NCBI RefSeq assembly: GCF_019799925.1
Contig: NZ_JABGCG010000003.1
Location: 124,001-188,000 of the forward strand
Length of the DNA: 64,000 bases
Direction of reading: 5' to 3'
DNA from: Blastococcus sp. CPCC 205250
GTDB taxonomy: Bacteria; Actinomycetota; Actinomycetes; Mycobacteriales; Geodermatophilaceae
Below, piece after piece: positions 19,241 to 29,655 of the stretch. Under the pieces are notes generated by a model. It was not told the origin of the DNA. It saw nothing but the letters and a program-made list of their open reading frames with translations, and did no database searches. The stretch's first letter is position 1. Each line of letters begins with the position of its first letter. Both the position numbers and the translations under genes were made by a program.

Positions 19241-20946
19241 GCCCTGCTCCTGTCGGTGGCCGTGCTGCCCGCTGCGGCGCCCGCGCCGACCAGCTGGCCG
19301 CGCGCGCGGGACGCCGGCCGGGTCGTGGCCGGCCGGTCGATGTTCGAGCCCAGCCCGGAGAAGCGGTTGCTGCCGAAGCTCTTGAAGCGGGCGAGCACCG
19401 CCAGCAGCGGGTGGGTGAAGAGGAAGACGACCACGAGGTCGAGCACGGTGGACATGCCCAGGGTGAAGGCGAAGCCCTTCACGTCCCCGATGGCCAGCCA
19501 GTAGAGGATCGCCGCGGCCAGGAAGCTGACGGCGTCGGCGGAGAGGATCGTGCGCCGGGCGCGCACCCAGGCCCGCGGCACGGCCGAGCGCAGCGTGCGA
19601 CCCTCCCGGATCTCGTCCTTGAGCCGTTCGAAGTAGACGACGAACGAGTCGGCCGTGATGCCGATCGAGACGATGAACCCGGCGATGCCGGCCAGGCTCA
19701 GGGTGAAGCCGATCTGCCGGCCCAGCAGCACCAGGCAGGCGTAGACGACGACCGCGGACAGCACGAGGCTGGCGATCATCACCAGGCCGAGCAGCCGGTA
19801 GTAGAACAGCGCGTAGACGAAGACCAGCCCGATGCCGATGGCGCCGGCGATGAGGCCGGCCTCGAGCTGCTCGGCGCCGAGCTCGGTGGAGATCGACTGG
19901 GCGGTGGCCTGCTCGAAGGTCAGCGGCAGCGCGCCGTACTTGAGCTGGTTGGCCAGCTCCTCGGCGCCCTCCTGGTCGAACTGACCGGTGATCGTGGTCG
20001 GGTTGCTGGTGATCGCCGACTGGATGACCGGGGCGGACACGACCCGCTCGTCGAGCGTGAACGCGACCTGCTCCTGCTGGTGGGCGATCGTGTAGTCGGC
20101 CCAGGTCTGCTCGCCGGAGCCGTTGAAGTCCAGCAGGACGATCCACTCGCCGGTGCCCTGCTGGGTGCCCGACCGGGCGTCCTCGATCTCGGTGCCCTCG
20201 ATGATCGCCGGGCCCAGGAGGTACTTCTCCGCGCCGTCCTCGCTGCAGGCCGCGACGTAGGAGTCGGGGCTGGCCGGCAGGACGGTCCCGTCCTGCGTGT
20301 CGCAGCGCAGCGCGTTGTACGCCGGCGCCGCCTCCTCAGGGGTGGCGGCCACGGCCGGGGCGGTCGGCTCGGCGGTGTCGGTCGCCGCGGAGGAGTCCGC
20401 CGGAGTCGCGCCGTCGGTCGGGGCAGCGGTGTCGGTCGGGGCAGCGGTGTCGGTCGGGGCAGCGGTGTCCGTGGGCGCCGCGGTGTCGGTGGGCGCCGCG
20501 GTGTCCGTGGGCGCCGCGGTGTCGGTGGGGGCCGCGCCGGAGACCGTCGGGTCCAGCGTCGCGCACAGCTCGCTGGCCGAGGGGCAGATGACGGGCCGGA
20601 AGCGCAGCTGGGCGGTCTGGCCGAGCTCGCGGGCCTGCTCGCCGTCGTCCCCCGGCACGGAGATGACGATGTTGTCGTCGCCCTCGGTGACCACCTCGGC
20701 CTCGGCGACGCCGAGGCCGTTGACCCGCTGCTCGATGATCTGGCGGGCCAGCTCGAGGTCCTCGGGGTCCGGAGCGCCGCCGCCGGGGGTCTGCGCCGTG
20801 AGGGTGACGGTGGTGCCGCCGCGCAGGTCCAGACCGAGCTGGGGGGTTCGGGAGTCCCCGGTGAAGAAGACCAGCGCGTAGAGGCCGGCGACGATCAGCA
20901 GGAACGCGGCGAAGTACTGCCGCGCGGGGGCTTGGCGGGTGGCCAT
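19237..20946 (-). CDS. secD: Protein translocase subunit SecD
   Basis: 569 residues. One N-terminal helix (about 11-29) precedes the LGLDLRGGTTVTL motif. A large extracytoplasmic P1 domain includes IIEQRVNGLGVAEAEV. The C-terminal five-helix membrane bundle contains GIGLVFVYALFYYRLLGL and GFIVSIGITADSFVVYFERLKDE. With SecF and YajC it supports protein export. An unusual Ala-Pro-Thr-Asp repeat block (about residues 137-178) interrupts the extracytoplasmic domain. The gene follows yajC by 12 bases and is coupled to secF by an ATGA overlap. Confidence 0.96.
   Translation of the reverse strand: MATRQAPARQYFAAFLLIVAGLYALVFFTGDSRTPQLGLDLRGGTTVTLTAQTPGGGAPDPEDLELARQIIEQRVNGLGVAEAEVVTEGDDNIVISVPGDDGEQARELGQTAQLRFRPVICPSASELCATLDPTVSGAAPTDTAAPTDTAAPTDTAAPTDTAAPTDTAAPTDTAAPTDGATPADSSAATDTAEPTAPAVAATPEEAAPAYNALRCDTQDGTVLPASPDSYVAACSEDGAEKYLLGPAIIEGTEIEDARSGTQQGTGEWIVLLDFNGSGEQTWADYTIAHQQEQVAFTLDERVVSAPVIQSAITSNPTTITGQFDQEGAEELANQLKYGALPLTFEQATAQSISTELGAEQLEAGLIAGAIGIGLVFVYALFYYRLLGLVMIASLVLSAVVVYACLVLLGRQIGFTLSLAGIAGFIVSIGITADSFVVYFERLKDEIREGRTLRSAVPRAWVRARRTILSADAVSFLAAAILYWLAIGDVKGFAFTLGMSTVLDLVVVFLFTHPLLAVLARFKSFGSNRFSGLGSNIDRPATTRPASRARGQLVGAGAAAGSTATDRSRA
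20413..20538 (-). repeat. 7 x 18 bp in-frame tandem repeat in secD
   Basis: Seven 18-base units run without interruption. The first three (gtcggtcggggcagcggt on the plus strand) are identical; the next three use ggcgccgc; the last is degenerate. They encode Thr-Asp-Thr-Ala-Ala-Pro repeats in the extracytoplasmic part of SecD. Two alternating unit types (gtccgtggg and gtcggtggg) suggest that pairs of units have been duplicated. Confidence 0.92.
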
Positions 20947-20958
20947 GGGGACCCCGGC

Positions 20959-21321
20959 TCAGCGGGTGGTGCCGGCGGGGCCACCGTCGACGATGCCGGG
21001 GGTGTCGTCGCCCGGCGTGCTGTCGCCGCCGGCGACGGAGCTGCCACCCACGGCGTCGGCCGCGGGCTTGCGGACCTCGAGGATCGCCTGGCGCACGAAG
21101 GTCATGACGACGCCCGGGGCGACCTCGACGTCGACCGTGGTGTCGGTCTTGCCGGTCACGGTGCCGTGGATGCCGCTGGTGGTCATGATCGGCGTCCCGG
21201 GCTGGAGCGCCTCCTGCATCTGCTGCTGCTGGGCGGCCATCCGCTTGCGCTGGCGGGCCGGCAGGACGATCAGCAGCACGAAGGCCAGCACGAGCAGGAC
21301 GAGCGGGAAGTACGACTCCAC
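20959..21321 (-). CDS. yajC: Preprotein translocase subunit YajC
   Basis: 120 residues, GTG start at 21321. One membrane helix (about 5-21) is followed by the basic LPARQRKRMAAQQQQMQEAL segment and the YajC motif GTPIMTTSGIHGTVTG. YajC is a small accessory subunit of the SecDF complex. The C-terminus is a Gly/Ser/Asp-rich tail. It lies 12 bases upstream of secD and 161 bases downstream of ruvB, in conserved order. Confidence 0.94.
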   Translation of the reverse strand: MESYFPLVLLVLAFVLLIVLPARQRKRMAAQQQQMQEALQPGTPIMTTSGIHGTVTGKTDTTVDVEVAPGVVMTFVRQAILEVRKPAADAVGGSSVAGGDSTPGDDTPGIVDGGPAGTTR

Positions 21322-21482
21322 GGCGGGGATGCCTCTCTACCGCGCCGGGACTGCGCGCGGTCGGTGCGGTCCGGGACGGGACCGCTCGGGTACGTCGGCT
21401 GCGGCGCGCACAGCGACCAGCCGTGGAGCGCACGGCCGGCCGGACCGTTCCGCAGTCGAGTGGCGCGCCAGCGACAGGCAGT

Positions 21483-22607
21483 CTAGGCGTCGAACAGCGG
21501 TTCGGTGTCCGTGCGCGCGGACAGCGTGGCGGGATTGCCACCCCCGAGGGGGAGGCCGCCGCGCGGCAGGGGCTGGCCGAGGTGCCGCCAGGCGGCCTCG
21601 GTGGCGACCCGGCCTCGGGGCGTGCGGGCCAGCAGCCCGGCGCGCACGAGGAACGGCTCGCAGACCTCCTCGACGGTGTGCGGCTCCTCCCCCACGGCCA
21701 CGGCGAGGGTCGAGACGCCGACGGGGCCACCGCCGAAGCGCATGACCAGCGCCTCGAGGACCGCGCGGTCGAGCCGGTCGAGACCGAGGTCGTCGACGTC
21801 GTAGAGGGCCAGCGCGGCGCGGGCGACCGCGCGCGTCACCCGGCCGTCGGCCTCGACCTCGGCGTAGTCGCGCACCCGGCGCAGCAGCCGGTTGGCGATG
21901 CGCGGGGTGCCGCGCGAGCGCCAGGCGATCTCGGCCGAGCCGTCGTCGGTGAGCTCCACGCCCAGCAGCTCGGCGCTGCGGGCGAGGACCAGCTGGAGCT
22001 CGGCGGGCTCGTAGAACTCCATCTGGCCGACGAAGCCGAACCGGTCGCGCAGCGGGCCGGTGAGCAGGCCGGCCCGGGTCGTGGCGCCGACGAGCGTGAA
22101 GGGGTTGATGTCCAGCGGGATTGCCGTGGCGCCGGGCCCCTTGCCGACGACGACGTCGACCCGGAAGTCCTCCATCGCCATGTACAGCAGTTCCTCGGCC
22201 GGCCGGGCGATGCGGTGGATCTCGTCGATGAACAGCACGTCGCCGGCGCCGAGGTTGGACAGCATCGCGGCCAGGTCGCCGGAGCGCTCGATGGCCGGGC
22301 CGCTGGTGATCTTCACGGACGTGCCGAGCTCCGAGCCGATGATCAGCGCCAGGCTGGTCTTGCCCAGCCCGGGCGGGCCCGACAGCAGCACGTGGTCCGG
22401 CGGCCGGCCGCGGCGCTTGGCGCCCTCGAGCACCAGGGCCAGCTGGCGGGCCACCTTGGGCTGGCCGATGAAGTCGTGCAGCGAGTGCGGGCGCAGCGCC
22501 GACTCGACGACCCGCTCCTCGTCCCCGGCCTGCGGCGAGACGGCGAACTCCCGGCCGAGGTCGTCGTCGACCTCCCCGGACAGCGCGCGGTCGAACGGCG
22601 AGGTCAC
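21483..22607 (-). CDS. ruvB: Holliday junction branch migration DNA helicase RuvB
   Basis: 374 residues. Walker A is [11 protein letters not shown], Walker B is [10 protein letters not shown], sensor 1 is around [11 protein letters not shown], the arginine finger is in [10 protein letters not shown], and a C-terminal winged helix ([14 protein letters not shown]) ends the conserved region. RuvB hexamers drive branch migration of Holliday junctions bound by RuvA. The GTG start at 22607 overlaps the ruvA stop (GTGA). The C-terminal about 25 residues after the winged helix are a variable Gly/Leu-rich tail. Confidence 0.96.
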   Translation of the reverse strand: MTSPFDRALSGEVDDDLGREFAVSPQAGDEERVVESALRPHSLHDFIGQPKVARQLALVLEGAKRRGRPPDHVLLSGPPGLGKTSLALIIGSELGTSVKITSGPAIERSGDLAAMLSNLGAGDVLFIDEIHRIARPAEELLYMAMEDFRVDVVVGKGPGATAIPLDINPFTLVGATTRAGLLTGPLRDRFGFVGQMEFYEPAELQLVLARSAELLGVELTDDGSAEIAWRSRGTPRIANRLLRRVRDYAEVEADGRVTRAVARAALALYDVDDLGLDRLDRAVLEALVMRFGGGPVGVSTLAVAVGEEPHTVEEVCEPFLVRAGLLARTPRGRVATEAAWRHLGQPLPRGGLPLGGGNPATLSARTDTEPLFDA

Positions 22608-23242
22608 GACCGGCCCAGCAGCTGGATGGCCTGGCGCAGCAGGACGGCCAGCTCCACGCCACCGGCACCGGCCTGCTCCTCGGCGACCGGCTCCAGCGCG
22701 GCGAGCGCCGTCTCGGCCTCCTTGCCGCTCCAGCCCAGGCCCACCAGCGCGGCGGTGAGCTGGTTGCGCCAGGGCGCGGTCGGGGTGAGGGGCCCGGCGC
22801 CGGCGGGCGCCGCGGGGCCGTCGAGCTGGGTGTCGGTCGTGGTCGTGCCCAGCCGGTCGCGCAGCTCGAGGATCAGCCGCTCGGCGCCCTTCTTGCCGAT
22901 GCCCGGCACCTGCATGAGCGACTTGACGTCGGCCATCGAGACGGCGCGGCGCACCTCGCGTGGCGGGTGGATGGCCAGTACCGCCTGGGCCAGCCGCGGG
23001 CCGACGCCGTTGGCCGTCTGCAGCAGCTCGAACAGCTGGCGCTCGTCGTCGTCGGCGAAGCCGTACAGGGTCAGCGAGTCCTCGCGCACGACCAAGCTGG
23101 TGGACAGCCGCGCGGCCTCCCCCACCTGGAGGCGGGCGATGGTGCCGGGCGTGCACTGCACGGCCAGGCCGATGCCGCCGACCTCGACGACCGCGCCGTC
23201 GGGCGACACCGCGGCCACCCGGCCGCTGACACTGGCGATCAC
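22604..23242 (-). CDS. ruvA: Holliday junction branch migration protein RuvA
   Basis: 212 residues from the GTG at 23242, which has GGGAGAG six bases upstream. It has an OB-fold domain ([22 protein letters not shown]), a double helix-hairpin-helix ([18 protein letters not shown] and [19 protein letters not shown]), and a C-terminal helical domain III (about 160-208) that contacts RuvB. An Ala/Thr/Pro linker connects the last two. RuvA tetramers bind the four-way junction and load RuvB. It is downstream of ruvC by 25 bases and coupled to ruvB. Confidence 0.95.
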   Translation of the reverse strand: MIASVSGRVAAVSPDGAVVEVGGIGLAVQCTPGTIARLQVGEAARLSTSLVVREDSLTLYGFADDDERQLFELLQTANGVGPRLAQAVLAIHPPREVRRAVSMADVKSLMQVPGIGKKGAERLILELRDRLGTTTTDTQLDGPAAPAGAGPLTPTAPWRNQLTAALVGLGWSGKEAETALAALEPVAEEQAGAGGVELAVLLRQAIQLLGRS

Positions 23243-23267
23243 GACTGCTCTCCCGTCTCCGTCACGC

Positions 23268-23837
23268 TCACCGCGACACCCCCTGCCACCGCGGCAGCGT
23301 CCGCGACGCCGGAACCGGGGCACCGATCCCCCCGGCCAGCGCGGCCACCCGCAGGCGCTGCTGGGCCGGGCCGCGCCACACGTGGCAGACCGCCAGCGCC
23401 AGGGCGTCGGCCGCGTCGGCCGGCTTGGGCGCGGTGGCCAGGCCGAGGACGCGGGTGACCATGAGGGTGACCTGCTCCTTGTCGGCCCGGCCGTTGCCGG
23501 AGATGGCCGCCTTGACCTCGCTGGGCGTGTGCCAGGCGACCGGCCGGTCGGCCTGCGCGGCGGCCAGGGCCGCGACGCCGGCGGCCTGGGCGGTGCCGGT
23601 GGCGGTGCCCTTGTTGTTCTGGGTGAACACCCGCTCGATGGCCACCACGTCGGGCCGGTGCTCGCGCAGCAGCGCCGTCACCGCGGTGTGCAGCTCGAGC
23701 AAGCGCAGTTCCAGGTCCAGGTCCGGGGAGCTGCGGACGACCCCCACGCCCACGGCGGCCGGCCGGGCGCCGGGGCGGCCGTCGACGACGCCCCACCCGC
23801 ACCGGGTGAGGCCGGGGTCGATGCCCAGCACCCGCAT
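23268..23837 (-). CDS. ruvC: Crossover junction endodeoxyribonuclease RuvC
   Basis: 189 residues from the ATG at 23837 with AGGAGG just upstream. Acidic catalytic residues are visible as Asp7 ([16 protein letters not shown]), Glu in [12 protein letters not shown], and the C-terminal pair in [15 protein letters not shown]. This is the resolvase that cuts Holliday junctions symmetrically after RuvAB migration. The frame is open upstream, but the RNase-H-like fold starts here. It lies 87 bases downstream of yebC. Confidence 0.95.
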   Translation of the reverse strand: MRVLGIDPGLTRCGWGVVDGRPGARPAAVGVGVVRSSPDLDLELRLLELHTAVTALLREHRPDVVAIERVFTQNNKGTATGTAQAAGVAALAAAQADRPVAWHTPSEVKAAISGNGRADKEQVTLMVTRVLGLATAPKPADAADALALAVCHVWRGPAQQRLRVAALAGGIGAPVPASRTLPRWQGVSR

Positions 23838-23924
23838 GGACGCCTCCTGACACTGCCGAACTGGTGTTCGACCGAGGCTATCCGGCGGGGCCGACGATCG
23901 GTGCGGCACGACACGCCCGCACCG

Positions 23925-24677
23925 TCAGCCGACCTTCTCGAGCACCTCGTCGGAGACGTCGTAGTTGGCGTACACGTTCTGCACGTCGTCGCAGTCCTCG
24001 AGCGCGTCGATGAGCCGGAAGACCTTGGTCGCGGCCTCCTCGTCGAGCTCGACGCTGACGCTGGCCACGAAGCCGGCGTCGGCGGAGTCGTAGTCCAGCC
24101 CCGCGTCCTGCAGCGCCGTGCGGACGGCGACCAGGTCGCCGGGCTCGCAGACGACCTCGAACGAGTCGCCCAGGTCCCGGACCTCCTCGGCACCGGCGTC
24201 GAGCACGGCCATGAGCACCGAGTCCTCGTCGACGCCGTCGGCCTGGGGCACGACGATGACGCCCTTGCGGGAGAACAGGTAGGAGACCGACCCGGGGTCG
24301 GCCATGTTCCCGCCGTTGCGGGTCATGGCCGTGCGGACCTCCATGGCCGACCGGTTCTTGTTGTCGGTCAGGCACTCGATGAGGACGGCGACCCCACCCG
24401 GGGCGTAGCCCTCGTAGGTGATGCCCTGGTAGTCGACACCGCCGGCTTCGGCGCCGGACCCGCGCTTGACCGCGCGGTCGATGTTGTCGTTGGGCACCGA
24501 GCTCTTCTTGGCCTTCTGGATGGCGTCGAAGAGCGTCGGGTTGCCCGCCGGGTCACCGCCACCGGTGCGGGCCGCGACCTCGATGTTCTTGATCAGCTTC
24601 GCGAAGAGCTTGCCCCGCTTGGCGTCGATGCCGGCCTTCTTGTGCTTCGTCGTCGCCCACTTGGAATGGCCACTCAC
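23925..24677 (-). CDS. yebC: YebC/PmpR family DNA-binding regulatory protein
   Basis: 250 residues. The N-terminal [23 protein letters not shown] and later [14 protein letters not shown] are signatures of the YebC/TACO1 family. Members were described as transcriptional regulators, and more recently as factors that help ribosomes through difficult motifs; which applies here cannot be read from sequence. Its GTG start overlaps the pdxT stop (GTGA at 24674-24677). The pdxS-pdxT-yebC-ruvCAB order is conserved in actinobacteria. Confidence 0.94.
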   Translation of the reverse strand: MSGHSKWATTKHKKAGIDAKRGKLFAKLIKNIEVAARTGGGDPAGNPTLFDAIQKAKKSSVPNDNIDRAVKRGSGAEAGGVDYQGITYEGYAPGGVAVLIECLTDNKNRSAMEVRTAMTRNGGNMADPGSVSYLFSRKGVIVVPQADGVDEDSVLMAVLDAGAEEVRDLGDSFEVVCEPGDLVAVRTALQDAGLDYDSADAGFVASVSVELDEEAATKVFRLIDALEDCDDVQNVYANYDVSDEVLEKVG

Positions 24678-25317
24678 GTGTCCGCTCTCCTCTCGTCGCC
24701 GGCGACGGCGCCGGACCTGCGTTCCCGGGCGTCGCGCACGATGTCGACGAACAGCGCGTGCACCCGGCGGTCCCCCGTCAGTTCGGGGTGGAAGCTGGTG
24801 GCCAGGAGGTCCCCCTGGCGAACCGCCACGATCTTACCGTCGCCCTCCCCGCCGACGACCCGGCCGAGGACCTCCACCCCCGGACCGGCCTCCTCGACCC
24901 ACGGAGCCCGGATGAACACCGCCGGGACCGCTTCCCCGCCCAGCCGCACCGTCGACTCGAACGAGTCGACCTGCCGGCCGAACGCGTTGCGGCGCACGGT
25001 GACGTCGAGCCCGCCGACGGTCTCCTGGCCGGCGGGGGCGGCGAGGAGCCGGTCGGCCAGCAGCACCATGCCGGCGCAGGAGCCGTAGACCGGCAGCCCG
25101 GCGCGGACGGCGGCGCGCAGCGGGTCCATGAGCCCGAACCGGACGGCGAGCTTCGCGATCGTCGTCGACTCCCCGCCGGGCAGCACCAGCCCGTCGACCG
25201 CCGCCAGCTCCTCCGGCCGGCGCACCGGCACGGCGGTGGCGCCCTGGGCGGTCAGGGCGGCGAGGTGCTCGCGCACGTCGCCCTGCAGCGCGAGCACCCC
25301 GACGGTCGGGGCGCCGC

Positions 25318-25321
<4 letters not shown>
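24674..25321 (-). CDS. pdxT: Pyridoxal 5'-phosphate synthase glutaminase subunit PdxT
   Basis: 215 residues, a class I glutamine amidotransferase. The nucleophile Cys is in [11 protein letters not shown] (about residue 81), with the His-Glu pair in [11 protein letters not shown] near residues 175-180. [10 protein letters not shown] forms the oxyanion region. It releases ammonia from glutamine and passes it to PdxS for PLP synthesis in the deoxyxylulose-phosphate-independent pathway. The GTG start overlaps the pdxS stop (GTGA at 25318-25321), matching the obligate complex of the two products. Confidence 0.95.
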
Positions 25322-26226
<905 letters not shown>

Positions 26227-26288
26227 GGTGGGGCCTCGCAGGTCTCGACGACGGGCCCGGCCGGGCCCGCGCCAAGCCTACGAGCGGG

Positions 26289-26828
26289 TCAGGAGCGGCC
26301 GGACCCCGCGGTGCCCGCGAGCTCGTCGTAGCTGTCGTCGATGTCGAAGTAGCGCGGCAGCGGCCGGCGGCCGTGCAGCCGCAGGACGCGGGACAACCGG
26401 CGGCCGCGCAGCTCCCGGGTGTCGCGCACCGCGTCGTTGTAGAACCGGCGTGCCAACACGACCCGCTGCGCGGTCCCGGCCAGGTCGGCGGCCAGCGCCG
26501 GCGGCATCCCCGGCAGGTCGCGCAGCAGCTCGCGCAGCTCCCGGCCCAGCACGTTCTCGGCCTGCTCGCGGTCGGGGGTCCACGGCAGCCGCGCCCCCGA
26601 TGCCGCCCGCGCCAGGCGGGCCGTCCGCTCCGGCTCGAGGACCGCCGCACCGCTGCGGGCCACCTCGTCGGCCAGCGCGGCCCGGCGCCGCAGCTGCGTC
26701 TCCAGCGCCGTCCGCGCCCGGTCCACCCGGCCCTCCAGGCGGCGCAGCCGGGCCAGCGTCCACGCCGTCCACGCCGCGAGCAGCAGGACGACGACGCCCA
26801 CGACGGTCGCCCAGACGGAGAGGTCCAC
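26289..26828 (-). CDS. LemA-like single-pass membrane protein
   Basis: 179 residues. An N-terminal helix (about 5-25) is followed by an all-helical region rich in Arg, Leu and Glu. The segment RRFYNDAVRDTRELRGRRL resembles the LemA motif in which FYND is followed by AV, and a Pro-containing YFDIDD stretch ends the domain. The match is partial, so LemA-like is a family-level guess and the function is unknown. It sits 11 bases downstream of pimA and is probably in the same transcript. Confidence 0.68.
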   Translation of the reverse strand: MDLSVWATVVGVVVLLLAAWTAWTLARLRRLEGRVDRARTALETQLRRRAALADEVARSGAAVLEPERTARLARAASGARLPWTPDREQAENVLGRELRELLRDLPGMPPALAADLAGTAQRVVLARRFYNDAVRDTRELRGRRLSRVLRLHGRRPLPRYFDIDDSYDELAGTAGSGRS

Positions 26829-26839
26829 GGCGCGTCAGG

Positions 26840-28054
26840 CTATCGCCGCACCCGCCGCCGCAGGGCCGACCGGCCCGGCACGTCGTCGACGGACACGCTG
26901 AGCACGTCGGCGTCGTCGTCGGAGGCGGTGACCCCGCCGCCGCCGGGCAGCACCACCGTCTCGTAGACGGCCAGCACCCGGCGGGCGACCACCGACCAGT
27001 CGTAGCCCCGGGCCGCCTCCCGGCCGCGCGCCGACAGCTCGGCGCGGCGGTCGGGGTCGGCCAGCAGGTCCCCGAGCGCGGCGGCCAGCGCGGCCGCGTC
27101 GCCCCGGCGGACGAGGACGCCCACCGCGCCGTCCTCGAGCACGGCGGCGAACGCGTCGAGGTCCGCGGCCACGATCGGCGCCCCGGCGGCGAGCGCCTCG
27201 ATGAGGATGATCCCGAAGGACTCCCCCAGCAGGTTGGGCGCGCAGTAGACGTCGACCGAGCGCAGGAACGCGGCCTTGTCGGCCTCGGAGAGCTCCCCGA
27301 GCAGCTCCACGTGCGGGCGCAGCTCCGGGGGGACGGCGGCGCGCAGCCCGTCCGGGTCGCCGCGGCCGGCGACCAGCAGCCGCGCGGCGGGGTGGCGCCG
27401 GACGACGTCGCGCATCGCCTCCAGCAGCACCGGCAGGCCCTTGCGCGGCTCGTCGTAGCGGCCCAGGAACCCGATGGTGGGACCGCCGCTCCCCCGCTCG
27501 AGGCCGGGCAGCTGCGGCCCCTCGGCGAAGGGCGCGACGTGGACGCCGTTCGGGATGACGACCGCGTCGCCGCCGAGGTGCTCCACCTGGAGCCGGCGGG
27601 CGAAGTCGGAGACGGCGATGCGGCCGCCGATCCGTTCCAGCCACGGCCGGATGACCGGCCCCCAGACGGTCAGCAGCTTGGACCGGACCGAGGCCGCGTG
27701 GAAGGTCGCCACGATCGGCCCCTTGGCGATCATGAGCACCAACAGCCCGACCGACGGCGGCGCCGGGTCGTGCACGTGGACGACGTCGAAGCGCCCCTCG
27801 CGCAGCCACCGGCGCGCCCGGGCGGCCGAGATCGGGCCGAACTGGAAGCTGGCCATGGAGCCGTTGTAGGGGATGGGCACCGTGCGCCCGGCGAAGGTGA
27901 CGTGCTCGGTGGGCAGCGACTCCGGGTGCTCGGCCGGCGTCAGCACCTCCACGTGGTGGCCCAGACCGCGCAGGGTCTCGGCGAGGTCGCGCACGTGGTA
28001 CTGCACGCCGCCGGGGCGGTCCCAGCGGTACGGGCAGACGATGCCTATGCGCAT
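26840..28054 (-). CDS. pimA: Phosphatidylinositol alpha-mannosyltransferase
   Basis: 404 residues, a GT4 (GT-B fold) glycosyltransferase that adds the first mannose from GDP-mannose to phosphatidylinositol at the inner face of the membrane. The N-terminus MRIGIVCPYRWDRPGGVQYHV is the acceptor-side Gly-rich loop. The C-terminal domain has IGFLGRYDEPRKGL and the EX7E-type segment in LLGESFGIILIEALAAGAPIV. The C-terminal about 40 residues are acidic then basic and variable. Position after pgsA and the acyltransferase matches mycobacterial pimA. It starts 13 bases after the acyltransferase stop. Confidence 0.93.
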   Translation of the reverse strand: MRIGIVCPYRWDRPGGVQYHVRDLAETLRGLGHHVEVLTPAEHPESLPTEHVTFAGRTVPIPYNGSMASFQFGPISAARARRWLREGRFDVVHVHDPAPPSVGLLVLMIAKGPIVATFHAASVRSKLLTVWGPVIRPWLERIGGRIAVSDFARRLQVEHLGGDAVVIPNGVHVAPFAEGPQLPGLERGSGGPTIGFLGRYDEPRKGLPVLLEAMRDVVRRHPAARLLVAGRGDPDGLRAAVPPELRPHVELLGELSEADKAAFLRSVDVYCAPNLLGESFGIILIEALAAGAPIVAADLDAFAAVLEDGAVGVLVRRGDAAALAAALGDLLADPDRRAELSARGREAARGYDWSVVARRVLAVYETVVLPGGGGVTASDDDADVLSVSVDDVPGRSALRRRVRR

Positions 28055-28067
28055 GAGCCGATCCGCA

Positions 28068-29024
28068 TCATCCGCGCTCCCCCGCGGCGGGGTCGGGCGG
28101 CACGTCGGGCCAGATGCGCCCGAGCACGTGCCAGTCCTCGGGGTGCCGGGCGATGGTGGTCGCGAAGGCGTCGGCGATCCCCTGGGTGGCCGCGGCGACC
28201 CGGTCCCGCAACCGTCCCGGCCCCGCGACGGGTACCTCGGGGCACCAGGTGAGCCGCCAGCCCCGCTCGGTGAAGGAGCAGGCCATGGGCAGAAGTGCCG
28301 CCCCCGTCTGGGCGGCCAGCAGCGCCGGCCCGCCGGGCATGGTGGTGGCCCGGCCGGCGAAGGTGACCGGCAGGCCGTTGCCGCCGAGGTCGCGGTCGCA
28401 CAGCAGCGCGACCGATCGGCCCGCCTCGAGCCACTCCCGCAGCACGGTGGCGCTGGGCCGCGGGCCGCCGGTCAGCGGCACCACCCGCATGCCCAGCGAC
28501 TCCCGGAAGGCGAGGAAGCGGTCGTACAGGGACTCCGGCCGCAGCCGCTCGGCGACCGTGAGGAACGGGCCGCCGAGGCGGTCGACGTACCACAGCGACC
28601 CGGCGTCCCAGTTCCCGCTGTGCGGCAGCGCCGCGACGACCGGGCGACCCTCGGCGAGGACCCGGTCGAAGTGCTCGCCGCCGACGACGACGGTGTCGCG
28701 CAGGATCCGCTCGACTGGGATGCGGGGCAGCCGGAAGGTCTCCTGCCAGTAGCGGCCGTAGGAGCGCATGGCCTGCACCGTGAGGGCGTCCAGCGCCGCC
28801 TCGTCGAGCGCCCCGCCGGTGACGACCCGCAGGTTGGCGCGCAGCTGCCGGACGCCCCGGCCGTCGCGCCCAGCCACCCGCCGGAACCCGGCGTCGAAGC
28901 CGCCGCGGGCCACCGGCTCGGGCAGCGCCTTGACCACGCCCCAGCCGGCGGCGTACCCGAGGTCGGTGAGCCGGGCCACCGCGCGGGCGCGCAGGTCCGG
29001 CGTGGTCGCCGCGGCGGCGCTCAC
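28068..29024 (-). CDS. patA: Phosphatidylinositol mannoside acyltransferase (LpxL/HtrB family)
   Basis: 318 residues from the GTG at 29024, which overlaps the pgsA stop (GTGA). It shows the lysophospholipid-acyltransferase pattern: the catalytic HSGNWD motif (VVAALPHSGNWDAGS, about residue 125) with later conserved VALLCDRDLGGNGLPV and GRATTMPGGPALLA. It lies between pgsA and pimA, as Rv2611c (PatA) does in Mycobacterium, and should acylate the mannose of PIM1/PIM2. It has no obvious signal peptide and is expected to bind the inner membrane face. Confidence 0.9.
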   Translation of the reverse strand: MSAAAATTPDLRARAVARLTDLGYAAGWGVVKALPEPVARGGFDAGFRRVAGRDGRGVRQLRANLRVVTGGALDEAALDALTVQAMRSYGRYWQETFRLPRIPVERILRDTVVVGGEHFDRVLAEGRPVVAALPHSGNWDAGSLWYVDRLGGPFLTVAERLRPESLYDRFLAFRESLGMRVVPLTGGPRPSATVLREWLEAGRSVALLCDRDLGGNGLPVTFAGRATTMPGGPALLAAQTGAALLPMACSFTERGWRLTWCPEVPVAGPGRLRDRVAAATQGIADAFATTIARHPEDWHVLGRIWPDVPPDPAAGERG

Positions 29025-29653
29025 GGGGCCGCCGGCGCGCTGGGCAGCTGCCGTCCGCGGGCCTGCCGGTGCACCTCCACCCCCCGCTGTACGACGGTGA
29101 CCAGGCTGCCGGCCAGCAGCAGCCACAGCCCGACGTGCACCGCGTAGGGCAGGCCGAGGCCGTACAGCCCGGTGCCGGTGAGGACGAGGATGAGCCGCTC
29201 GGTGCGCTCGACCACGCCGACGTCGCAGCGCAGCCCGACGCCCTCGGCCCGCGCCTTGACGTAGGAGGTCAGCACGCCGAGGACCAGGCACAGCAGCGCG
29301 ACCAGCGCGAGCAGGCGGTTGTCGCCCTCCCCGGTGAACCACCAGACGAGCGCGCCGAAGACGGCGGCGTCGACGAGCCGGTCGAGGCTGGAGTCCAGGA
29401 CCGCGCCGAACAGCGAGCCGCCGCCGCGGGCACGGGCGAGGGCGCCGTCGAGCATGTCGAGCAGCACGAAGACGGTGACGGTGAACGCGCCCCAGAACAG
29501 GTGGCCGGTCGCGATGAGCCCGACGGCGCCGGCGACCGCCCCGAGCGTGCCGGTGACGGTGACGGCGTCGGCCGTGATCCCCGCGCGCAGCAGCGTCGCG
29601 ACGACGGGAGCCCAGAACCGCCCCACGGCGGCCCGGGCGTTGGCGCCCAGCAC
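29021..29653 (-). CDS. pgsA: CDP-alcohol phosphatidyltransferase, phosphatidylinositol(-phosphate) synthase
   Basis: 210 residues from the GTG at 29653, two bases after the HIT-gene stop. The CDP-alcohol motif has all its aspartates: DMLDGALAR, then SLFGAVLDSSLD, giving the D-x2-D-G-x2-A-R-x8-G-x3-D-x3-D pattern at about residues 67-90. Six hydrophobic segments are visible. Position before the PIM acyltransferase and pimA points to inositol-phosphate as acceptor (PgsA1/PIPS), feeding PIM synthesis. Coupling to the downstream acyltransferase is by GTGA. Confidence 0.92.
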   Translation of the reverse strand: MLGANARAAVGRFWAPVVATLLRAGITADAVTVTGTLGAVAGAVGLIATGHLFWGAFTVTVFVLLDMLDGALARARGGGSLFGAVLDSSLDRLVDAAVFGALVWWFTGEGDNRLLALVALLCLVLGVLTSYVKARAEGVGLRCDVGVVERTERLILVLTGTGLYGLGLPYAVHVGLWLLLAGSLVTVVQRGVEVHRQARGRQLPSAPAAP

Positions 29654-29655
29654 CG

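Noticed and set aside
20413..20538. CRISPR array for the regularly spaced repeats in secD
   Set aside because: Units are contiguous 18-mers without spacers and are translated in frame.
21366..21385. Hairpin between yajC and ruvB as a terminator
   Set aside because: Only a 7-bp stem with a 6-base loop, expected by chance at this GC content.
21423..25088. 1221-residue plus-strand frame across ruvB, ruvA, ruvC and yebC
   Set aside because: It is antisense to four well-defined genes and has no recognisable domain.
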